This document shows, piece after piece, positions 53,449 to 60,074 of a stretch of DNA of 64,000 nucleotides. This DNA is from Methanobrevibacter ruminantium. Lineage in GTDB: Archaea; Methanobacteriota; Methanobacteria; Methanobacteriales; Methanobacteriaceae. Location: assembly GCA_004553595.1 (NCBI GenBank), contig SFKZ01000003.1, forward strand, positions 1 to 64,000, read 5' to 3'. Under the pieces are notes generated by a model. That model was not told the origin of the DNA. It searched no databases and was given only the letters and a program-made list of their open reading frames with translations. The translations under genes and the position numbers were made by a program. Every line of letters begins with the position of its first letter. Positions within the stretch are counted from its first letter, which is position 1.

Positions 53449-53877
53449 CTATTCGAATTTAGCACCTAAAAGTTTAGAGATTTCTCCTAATTCCATTCCT
53501 TTTTTAATGTCGTTATATTCAGCTTCAGGTATGGTTATAAGTTCAGCATCAGCATACTCTTCAGGCACACCTACAAATGCTTTGAATCCTTTGAAAGCAG
53601 TTTTACCTTTTGCTTTTTTCATAGGTAACATACCTCTTACGGTTCTTCTGAATATATCTTCTGGTCTTCTTGGGTATTTAGGACCTAAGTCACGAGGGTT
53701 AGAGATAGATGCTCTGTCTACTCTTTGTTTGTACTTAGCGTAAGCCCAATCTTTATTACCAGTTAACATTATTTTTTCAGCGTTGAGAACTACAATCTCT
53801 TCGCCTTCGAGAAGTTGCTTGCTGACTACACTAGCAAGTCTTCCTAAAATATGTCCTTCACCGTTAATAATCATCAT
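53449..53877 (-). CDS. rpl13: 50S ribosomal protein L13
   Basis: Ribosomal protein uL13, 142 residues: IINGEGHILGRLASVVSKQLLEGEEIVVLNAEKIMLTG, RVDRASISNPRDLGPKYPRRPEDIFRRTVRGMLPMKKAKGKTAFKGFKAFVG. This is the archaeal form. Two ATG codons (53877 and 53874) follow GGTGTAAAA; either may be used. It lies 20 bp after rpl18e. Confidence 0.97.
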   Translation of the reverse strand: MMIINGEGHILGRLASVVSKQLLEGEEIVVLNAEKIMLTGNKDWAYAKYKQRVDRASISNPRDLGPKYPRRPEDIFRRTVRGMLPMKKAKGKTAFKGFKAFVGVPEEYADAELITIPEAEYNDIKKGMELGEISKLLGAKFE

Positions 53878-53897
53878 TTTTACACCAATCCTTTAGC

Positions 53898-54263
53898 TTA
53901 TAACATAATTTTTACATTGCTACCTTTAGGATTTGCTTCTGCAAGTTCTGCAATAGAAAGAGCTTCACTGCCAAATTTTTCTATTTTTGCTTCAGCGTTT
54001 TTAGTAAATCCTAATGCTGCTATAGTAACTTTGTGATCTAATTTACCGTCAGATAATACTTTACCTGGAATAACCACAGTTTCTCCTTCAACAGTGTGTT
54101 TGTTAATATGAGAAAGGCTTACTTCAGCTTGGTTTCTGCAAGGTTTTTCGAGCTTGATAGCTACTTCTTTCCAGATACCTACTTCTTCCTCATAAGACTG
54201 TTTTCTAAGATTGTAAATAAGGTCAATAAGGTTAGGATTAGTTTTCTTAATTTCTCTAGCCAT
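53898..54263 (-). CDS. rpl18e: 50S ribosomal protein L18e
   Basis: Archaeal/eukaryal ribosomal protein eL18, 121 residues: TNPNLIDLIYNLRKQSYEEEVGIWKEVAIKLEKPCRNQAEVSLSHINKHTVEGETVVIPGKVLSDGKLDHKVTIAALGFTKNAEAKI. It has no bacterial counterpart. It begins 2 bp after rpoD ends, implying coupled translation. Confidence 0.96.
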   Translation of the reverse strand: MAREIKKTNPNLIDLIYNLRKQSYEEEVGIWKEVAIKLEKPCRNQAEVSLSHINKHTVEGETVVIPGKVLSDGKLDHKVTIAALGFTKNAEAKIEKFGSEALSIAELAEANPKGSNVKIML

Positions 54264-54265
54264 TA

Positions 54266-55099
54266 TTAGCTTCCTCCTTCACTAAATGTGATAAACTCAT
54301 CTGTTTTAGCATCTAAAACATCACAAGCTTTTAATAAAACCTCTTTAGGAGGCATTGATCCATCAGTTTCAATTTTAAAAATAAAATCATTTTCACGATA
54401 CCCAACAGTGATACATTTAGATTCTGCTGCTTTTGCTGCCCTTACACAAGCTTTACAAAGGGAGCAGTTTTCAATATCGACAACTTCAATCTTTCCTTCA
54501 TCGCTGTCAAAATCGAGCACTCCTCTAGGGCATGCTTCAACAACTGCAGTAGCAACAGTGCTGTCAACTTTTTCTTCAGTTTCAATTTCTGGATATTGTT
54601 TATAAGCACAAACAGTGGTTGGCACCCATTTTGCATGGTCTTTACCAATTCCTAATTTTGCTACAGCTTCTAAATCAACTTCCTGATTCTCTTTTAATTT
54701 CAAGAGAGGGATGGTATCGTATACTGGTTTAATTTTTGAGTCACCACAAGATTTTAAATCTTTAGAGTATACAGTTTTAGGTCCTGTTTCCCTTAATGAG
54801 AAAGAAACACTACATCTTGGACAGTATTCTCCTTTTTCACTATCACAATCACAATCTTCTGGAAGTACTAATCCTTCAATAGATTCTGCATCAGAAACTA
54901 AAGGAGTTAAACCTAATCTGTGAGCTAATACTTCATCAAACATTGCAGAATCATTTTTAACTATGAATACATCTTCAATAGCTAATTTTGGTACTTTCAT
55001 CATAGCAATTCTTCTAATAGCATTAACAAAAGGAACTTCTGCATCTCTGACTATAAAAGTCATTGAATTTTCATCTTGCTCTTTGACATCAATTTTCAT
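54266..55099 (-). CDS. rpoD: DNA-directed RNA polymerase subunit D (with Fe-S type domain)
   Basis: RpoD (Rpb3/alpha-like) nucleates RNA polymerase assembly with RpoL, RpoN and RpoP. The 277-residue protein has NAIRRIAMMKVPKLAIEDVFIVKNDSAMFDEVLAHRLGLTPL, a Cys-rich loop (DCDCDSEKGEYCPRCSVSF), and a domain-3 insertion VVEACPRGVLDF...IENCSLCKACVRAAKAAESKC like the 4Fe-4S ferredoxin-type domain of many methanogen RpoD proteins. Its Cys spacing could hold one cluster. AAGGGTTTAAT precedes ATG 55099. Confidence 0.96.
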   Translation of the reverse strand: MKIDVKEQDENSMTFIVRDAEVPFVNAIRRIAMMKVPKLAIEDVFIVKNDSAMFDEVLAHRLGLTPLVSDAESIEGLVLPEDCDCDSEKGEYCPRCSVSFSLRETGPKTVYSKDLKSCGDSKIKPVYDTIPLLKLKENQEVDLEAVAKLGIGKDHAKWVPTTVCAYKQYPEIETEEKVDSTVATAVVEACPRGVLDFDSDEGKIEVVDIENCSLCKACVRAAKAAESKCITVGYRENDFIFKIETDGSMPPKEVLLKACDVLDAKTDEFITFSEGGS

Positions 55100-55111
55100 A
55101 TTAAACCCTTC

Positions 55112-55504
55112 TTATACTCTTCTTCCTCTTTTACCGCCTGGTCTTCCAGTACCATCATGAGGTATAGGAGTGATATCTTCAATTTTACCAATTTTGATTC
55201 CAGCTCTTGCTAATGCACGAATAGTTGCTTGTGCACCAGGACCTGGACTCCTAGGACCATTTCCACCAGGAGCTCTTACTCTAATATGTAATCCGACAAA
55301 ACCTTTTTCTTTTGCATCTTCAGCTGCTCTGTTTGCTGCTTCCATAGCTGCAAAAGGAGAGGATTGTTGTCTGTCTGCACGAACTACTTTACCACCAGAC
55401 CATTGACAGATAGTTTCTGCTCCTGTAATATCAGTTACAGTTAAGATAGTATTATTAAAGGATGAATAAATATTAGCTATTCCCCATTTTTCGTCTTTTG
55501 CCAT
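55112..55504 (-). CDS. rps11: 30S ribosomal protein S11
   Basis: Ribosomal protein uS11, 130 residues: WGIANIYSSFNNTILTVTDITGAETICQWSGGKVVRADRQQSSPFAAMEAANRAAEDAKEKG and the end ARAGIKIGKIEDITPIPHDGTGRPGGKRGRRV. It belongs to the platform of the small subunit. It lies between rps4 and rpoD with gaps of about 12 bp. Confidence 0.97.
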   Translation of the reverse strand: MAKDEKWGIANIYSSFNNTILTVTDITGAETICQWSGGKVVRADRQQSSPFAAMEAANRAAEDAKEKGFVGLHIRVRAPGGNGPRSPGPGAQATIRALARAGIKIGKIEDITPIPHDGTGRPGGKRGRRV

Positions 55505-55515
55505 AATTACACACC

Positions 55516-56052
55516 TTATTGATTTTCTCCAGCTTGAGTTGCTGCTTTATTGTATTCTTCAATCTGTTTAGCTACTGGGGAAGAGTGGTAGAAACCAACT
55601 GCTTCTTCTTCTCCTCTTTTAACTACATAACTTGGAGAATTTAATTTCTTACCGTTTAAAGCAATGTGTCCATGTACTACAAACATTCTTGCTTCTTTAG
55701 CAGTACGAGCTAAACCTTTTTGGAAAACTATAGTTTGTAATCTTCTTCTTAAAATATCTTCAACAGTTAAATCAAGAATGTTCTCTAAGTGAGCGCTTTC
55801 ATCAAGGATTCCTGTTCTTTTCAAGTGTCCTAATAATTCTTCAGTTTCAACTTTCACTTGATCTTGAGAGAAACCGAGTAAGTATCTTGCTTCCCTACTG
55901 TATTTTCTAACTAAAGTATCAGCTTTCCAAATTTCCTTTTTGTTTTTTAAGCCGTATTTAGACATTAATTTATTTTCAGTTTTAATTCTTTCTGCATTCC
56001 AAGGATGAGGTGGTGTATCATACTTTTTCCTTGCTTTTCTTGGATGTCCCAT
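55516..56052 (-). CDS. rps4: 30S ribosomal protein S4
   Basis: Ribosomal protein uS4, 178 residues, archaeal type. It begins MGHPRKARKKYDTPPHPWNAERIKTENKLMSKYGLKNKKEIW and has an S4 RNA-binding domain (LARTAKEARMFVVHGHIALNGKKLNSPSYVV). ATG 56052 is chosen because AAGGAG lies well upstream and the Met-Gly-His start is conserved. The two codons before it are not. Confidence 0.97.
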   Translation of the reverse strand: MGHPRKARKKYDTPPHPWNAERIKTENKLMSKYGLKNKKEIWKADTLVRKYSREARYLLGFSQDQVKVETEELLGHLKRTGILDESAHLENILDLTVEDILRRRLQTIVFQKGLARTAKEARMFVVHGHIALNGKKLNSPSYVVKRGEEEAVGFYHSSPVAKQIEEYNKAATQAGENQ

Positions 56053-56154
56053 AATCACATCTCCTTATCTTAATATAATCAATTATTATAAATCTATAAA
56101 ATCTATATAAAATTTATTCGATTTACCATTACAAGTCCATTAAAAGATATGAAT

Positions 56155-56604
56155 CTATCTTCTTCTACGACTTACACCGACAGTAGAACTGTGTCTGAAA
56201 GTAGATTTAGTTCTTTGTCCTCTAACTGGTAAACCAACTTCGTGTCTTCTACCTTTGTAGCTTCTGGTCTTTTTCATTCTATTTAAATCATCTCTTAAAG
56301 TCATGTCAAGATCAGATTCAATTAAATGAAGATCGTCACCAGTAGCGTAATCGTTACGTCTGTTTAACATCCAATCAGGAATATTGAATTCTTGAGGATT
56401 TTCTAAGAGTGCTTCAATTTTAGAAACATCTTCTTCAGAGATGTAACCGATTTGGTCATCAGTATTTAAACCTAAGGTAAGACAGATAGATCTAGATAAG
56501 GATAATCCAATACCTTTAATATCAGTTAAAGCATGTTGGATAGTTTTGTTACCATCTACGTCCTTTCTGGATATACGCACTAAGTGCTTAAAGTCGTCTT
56601 CCAT
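56155..56604 (-). CDS. rps13: 30S ribosomal protein S13
   Basis: Ribosomal protein uS13, 149 residues: FKHLVRISRKDVDGNKTIQHALTDIKGIGLSLSRSICLTLGL, then RNDYATGDDLHLIESDLDMTLRDDLNRMKKTRSYKGRRHEVGLPVRGQRTKSTFR, ending VSRRRR. The long frame starts at 56709, but GGAGGTTACTTTA before ATG 56604 and conservation both mark 56604 as the true start. It is the first gene of the operon. Confidence 0.97.
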   Translation of the reverse strand: MEDDFKHLVRISRKDVDGNKTIQHALTDIKGIGLSLSRSICLTLGLNTDDQIGYISEEDVSKIEALLENPQEFNIPDWMLNRRNDYATGDDLHLIESDLDMTLRDDLNRMKKTRSYKGRRHEVGLPVRGQRTKSTFRHSSTVGVSRRRR

Positions 56605-56920
56605 TAAAGTAACCTCCATATAATTTTCTTTGGAGCGAACCCACGAGACGTTATTTAAAAAATTTAGCGGATTCGAATGCTTTATTTTAAAGCACAGTTT
56701 TTTCAACAATGTAAAACTTAGTCTAGCAATAGTCTAATTGACTTAAATTAATTCAAGCCATTTTACCAATGCTAACCAAGAGTTCATATCAGTTTCAAGC
56801 ACATTTAATAATTCTAATTAAATAATAACTACGCTCAGCTTACTAAAAGATAGAGTAACTTAATACTCAATAAATTACTAATAAACTTTTAAAGCCATAG
56901 CTAGATTATAATTTAACTAA
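56605..56920 (-). promoter_or_regulatory. Leader/promoter region of the rps13 operon
   Basis: On the minus strand a TATA-like AAAAGTTTATTAG lies near 56880-56892, implying a leader of up to 250 nt before rps13. It contains only AT-rich sequence and a small purine-rich patch at the ribosome binding site. Confidence 0.35.
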
Positions 56921-56942
56921 TTAAAAAAAAAGCAAACTAAAT

Positions 56943-57016
56943 AAATCCAATTCGTAAAGCTTATTTGAATCGGATTTACCTTAATGATAATTTGATAAAA
57001 GTGATATTATCATTAA
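56943..57016 (-). terminator. Two adjacent hairpins downstream of tRNA-Ser
   Basis: An 11-bp perfect hairpin (TTAATGATAAT/ATTATCATTAA, 56981-57016) is followed by an 11-bp hairpin with one G-U pair on the minus strand (AAATCCGATTC/GAATTGGATTT, 56943-56977). They lie 50-120 nt after the tRNA 3' end and before the rps13 promoter, fitting transcript-end signals. Confidence 0.45.
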
Positions 57017-57065
57017 TAATAATCCTATTAAATAGAATTATATTAAATTGCTATACACTAATAAA

Positions 57066-57150
57066 CGCCGAGACTGGGATTTGAACCCAGGCGAGGTGAA
57101 CCCTCACGGGATTTCCAGTCCCGCGCCTTACCAGGCTAGACTATCTCGGC
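57066..57150 (-). tRNA. tRNA-Ser (anticodon GGA)
   Basis: The minus-strand sequence folds as a type II tRNA. The acceptor stem is GCCGAGA/TCTCGGC with discriminator G. A D arm (GTCTAGCCTGGTAAGGC) follows. The anticodon arm CGGGA-CTGGAAA-TCCCG has GGA at positions 34-36. A long variable arm (GAGGGTTCACCTC) and a T arm (CTGGG-TTCAAAT-CCCAG) complete it. The long variable arm, discriminator G and anticodon all indicate serine (codons UCC/UCU). CCA is not encoded. No intron is present. Confidence 0.97.
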
Positions 57151-57223
57151 AATCTAGTAACATATCAGACATAATACAGTCTAATATATAATTCACTGAT
57201 ATAAAAATATAAGTAATTAATAG

Positions 57224-57234
57224 TATATAAATGT
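57224..57234 (-). promoter_or_regulatory. Promoter of tRNA-Ser
   Basis: Minus-strand CAAAACATTTATATACTA places a TATA box (57224-57231) so that transcription starts near 57200, about 50 nt before the tRNA 5' end. The 11-mer TTTATATACTA is shared with the candidate RNA promoter at 39185-39192. Confidence 0.6.
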
Positions 57235-57465
57235 TTTGAATTTTTGACCATAATTTTTCAAAAAACAGCAAAAAAGTCAAAATCATAATCACAAATTAAT
57301 ATTGAACTTAATAATATTTAAAGATTTTTTGGAAATTCATAGTAAAGTTTATATATTAGAACTTAAATTTGAGATTTTCAAAAATTTGAAAAATAAAAAA
57401 TTTCAAAAAAAGACAATCTTTATCAAATTTATGGTTTAATGAAAAACAAATATTTAACAAAATCA

Positions 57466-58311
57466 TTATTCATTCATTTTTCTTTCAACTTTTGCATCCA
57501 AATCATCAATCACATCTTTAATTGCAGGATCTTTAGTTAAATCGTATGCAATATTGAAATAGAACAATGCAGGAACCACTTTTTTATCCTCATCCAATTG
57601 GAATCCAAGATTCTTGCATATTGTAATGACTTCAATGCTAGGACCATATGGCAACCCTTTTGATTTGAGATACTCCTTAATCTCTTCAATGCTTTGATCA
57701 TATTGATTTAAAGAATCTTCATCAAATTCAATAGAGGTTCTATTTTCATTGGAATCATTAGAACCATCATAATATTCAGCTAATCTTTCCAAATAAATGG
57801 CTAATTTGAGATTCTCATCATCATTAGATACCTGATACTCATTTAGATAATAAATGGACAAGTTTTCAAATGATTTGGAAAGATCAACGAGAGAGTAATC
57901 ATATCTGAAGGATTGGATAGTGAGATTATAAAACTCATTCCAATTCTTTTCAATTCTATAAAGTTCACACAATCCAAAAATAGCTTTTACATTGACAGGA
58001 TTGTAATTATAAGATAATTTAAAAGATTTTAGGGCATTTTCATACTCATTGAAATGCAATAATACATTTCCATAATTGGAGTACAATGTGGAATAGTCAA
58101 GCATTAAAGGATATTTTCTTTTTATCTCTTTTTTGATAGTGATTTGGAATAAAAGCTCTTCAAGAAGATTTTTGAATATGTATTCACCTTCAACATATTC
58201 CTTATTCAGATTGATGTTTTCCTTTGCAAACTGATAGGCTTCATCATATTTCTCTTCTTTAACCAAATAATCCATTTCCTTGATTATTTCAGGTATTGAC
58301 TTTATTTCCAT
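57466..58311 (-). CDS. TPR-like repeat protein (281 aa)
   Basis: A soluble helical protein with tetratricopeptide-like repeats, for example LLHFNEYENALKSFKLSYNYNPVNVKAIFGLCELYRIEKNWNEFYNL, and pairs such as PALFYFNIAYDLTKDP. The N-terminus (MDYLVKEEKYDEAYQFAKENINL) also fits a repeat. These usually bind proteins; the partner is not known. GTGATATT precedes ATG 58311. It follows the SHOCT gene by 34 bp. Confidence 0.75.
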   Translation of the reverse strand: MEIKSIPEIIKEMDYLVKEEKYDEAYQFAKENINLNKEYVEGEYIFKNLLEELLFQITIKKEIKRKYPLMLDYSTLYSNYGNVLLHFNEYENALKSFKLSYNYNPVNVKAIFGLCELYRIEKNWNEFYNLTIQSFRYDYSLVDLSKSFENLSIYYLNEYQVSNDDENLKLAIYLERLAEYYDGSNDSNENRTSIEFDEDSLNQYDQSIEEIKEYLKSKGLPYGPSIEVITICKNLGFQLDEDKKVVPALFYFNIAYDLTKDPAIKDVIDDLDAKVERKMNE

Positions 58312-58345
58312 AATATCACATGTTTGATTTTACTGAAAACTGGAA

Positions 58346-58858
58346 TCAGTTATTCAATAATTCCTTTTTCTTCTTTTCAAATTCCTCTGCAGTGATTATT
58401 CCATCTTTCAATAAATCATGATATTTCCTTATCTCTGCAGGAACATCAGCAATCACATGCCTTATTTTTTCCTCTTCAGGTACAAATGATCCTGTATTCA
58501 ATTTGTTCTTTAATCTGGTTTCAAAATTATTCAGCATATCATGGTCCAATGTCTTAAGCTGAATGGTCTTATCCTCTAAATTCAATTGAACCTTATTGTC
58601 AGCTACCCTATCAATGTCATCTGCATTCAAATCATCATAAGATATTTCAAATGCATCCTTCACCTTTCCGTTCAATCTGCTTCTCAATTCTATGTAAATG
58701 GAATCCTCATCCAACTTGATTGCTCCATTGGATTTATTATCATTTCCATCAACGTTTTCAGTTAATAAACCTAGGAAATCAAACTCCACATCTCTTGATT
58801 TAATCTCACCTTTAGGCATGTTTCCATCCGGATTGAATAAAAAACCTAATCTTCCCAT
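58346..58858 (-). CDS. SHOCT-domain protein (170 aa)
   Basis: Most of the protein is an acidic domain I do not recognise (residues 1-130). The last 32 residues, AEIRKYHDLLKDGIITAEEFEKKKKELL, form a SHOCT motif (a short C-terminal helix pair, often linked to oligomerisation or membrane-associated proteins). GGTTTTTGATACT precedes ATG 58858. It forms a likely pair with the TPR-like gene. Confidence 0.75.
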   Translation of the reverse strand: MGRLGFLFNPDGNMPKGEIKSRDVEFDFLGLLTENVDGNDNKSNGAIKLDEDSIYIELRSRLNGKVKDAFEISYDDLNADDIDRVADNKVQLNLEDKTIQLKTLDHDMLNNFETRLKNKLNTGSFVPEEEKIRHVIADVPAEIRKYHDLLKDGIITAEEFEKKKKELLNN

Positions 58859-58981
58859 AGTATCAAAAACCTAAAATATTTTAAAAAAACATTATCAAAT
58901 TATCTTACATACCTTATCTTACAAAGATTATCTTATTAATACAATATAACATTTTAAAAACATATAAATTTATCTTAAAGA

Positions 58982-59057
58982 AGGTTAAGAATTACAATAA
59001 AGTTTAAGAGTTACATTAAAGTTTAAGAGTTACATTAAAGTTTAAGAGTTACAATAA
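58982..59057. repeat. Minisatellite, 19-bp unit, about four copies
   Basis: Units AGTTTAAGAGTTACATTAA begin at 59001, 59020 and 59039, with a degenerate first copy at 58982. The copies are nearly identical. The array lies in the divergent promoter region between the SHOCT gene and the next plus-strand gene, so it could affect expression by length change. Confidence 0.85.
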
Positions 59058-59185
59058 ATTAATTAATGATAAATTGATAAATTATATTAGAAGAAGTATT
59101 AATATAATTATAGAATAAATTTACTTAAAAAATTAAAAAATTTATTAATAAAAATATTAGATTAAAAATAATGATTGTGATTTAA

Positions 59186-59743
59186 ATGGTAAAAGGAAAT
59201 AAGGATAGATTTGTACTTGAATTAGGAAATGATGAAAAGGGAGAGCCAAAGACACTTAGCGCTGAAGAAACCTTAAGACAAATGAAAAAAGGATATAACA
59301 ACGGATACTTCTATTTGGAATACCCCTTCTTATGGCAAGAGATGAAAAGTGAGGAAGAGGATGAATTCACTCATCTTGTATTATTGGATAAAACCAACAA
59401 TGCAATTGTAAAAATATCCACACAGCCTTGTTTGGCAAACACTGTTGAAGAGTTAAAGGAACTTGTAGAAACAGACTTGAAATCAAAGGAATGTGAAATC
59501 CAGCAATCTGGAATGGAAAACTTTGACAATTATGGAATTTGGGATGTCATATATCTCACTAAAGAAGGATTGGAAATAGAGCAATACGCTATCCTAAAGG
59601 ACAACAACTTATATTCCCTTGAATTGTACACCAAAAACAATAGGGATCAAGTAGCTGTAAAGTCTTTTGTTGATGTTATTCAAACATTTAAAATCTTAAA
59701 ACCAGTTTATAAAGTAGATGGGGATTCCTACGAAAGAATTTAA
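59186..59743 (+). CDS. Uncharacterised protein (185 aa)
   Basis: Not recognised. It has an acidic N-terminal part and a mixed alpha/beta pattern (TLSAEETLRQMKKGYNNGYFYLEYPFLWQEM; YGIWDVIYLTKEGLEIEQYAILKDNNLYSLELYTKN; SFVDVIQTFKIL). The end resembles small domains that follow the 'PsbP-like/lipoprotein-like' pattern of a stress or sensor module, but this is weak. GTGATTTAA precedes ATG 59186. Confidence 0.65.
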   Translation: MVKGNKDRFVLELGNDEKGEPKTLSAEETLRQMKKGYNNGYFYLEYPFLWQEMKSEEEDEFTHLVLLDKTNNAIVKISTQPCLANTVEELKELVETDLKSKECEIQQSGMENFDNYGIWDVIYLTKEGLEIEQYAILKDNNLYSLELYTKNNRDQVAVKSFVDVIQTFKILKPVYKVDGDSYERI

Positions 59744-59866
59744 TCCCTTAGCTTATTTTTTTAATTGAAATAAAAAACGGCCTATTTAATAATTAATTAC
59801 AAAATACAGATAAAATAGCTAGATAAAAATAGTAAAAAATAGCTAAAACTAATTTTCTAAAAAAAA

Positions 59867-59928
59867 TGTGAAAAATAACCCTACCTGAAAAAATAAACTC
59901 TAAAAATCCAGATAGGGCCACAATCACA
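59867..59928 (-). terminator. Hairpin downstream of the KaiC-like/PPDK gene
   Basis: CCCTATCTG and CAGGTAGGG (minus strand; nine pairs with one G-U) are enclosed by TGTGA/TCACA. It is the strongest GC-rich pairing in the convergent gap and lies after the KaiC-like/PPDK gene. Confidence 0.5.
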
Positions 59929-59954
59929 TTTAGTCCTATGTTTTTGATTTTATT

Positions 59955-60024
59955 TTACAAATCTTTTTTTTGTGCAAAAAGAACTATTGCAAATAAAAAA
60001 GGCATATGTCCCTCCCACCTGCCC
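59955..60024 (-). other. GC-rich patch with strong SD and 16-codon frame
   Basis: A 24-nt G-rich patch (60001-60024, minus strand GGGCAGGTGGGAGGGACATA) contains a very strong ribosome binding site directly before ATG 60005, which opens a 16-residue hydrophobic frame (MPFLFAIVLFAQKKDL). The same patch can pair GGCA with TGCC before a T6 run, as a terminator would. Neither reading is proven. Confidence 0.3.
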
Positions 60025-60074
60025 GAAAACAATTAATATTTTCCAATATGATTTTATTTGCATTTCCAATTTAT

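Noticed and set aside
56605..56709. 35-residue N-terminal extension of S13
   Set aside because: It is not conserved, and a good ribosome binding site and the family start point to ATG 56604.
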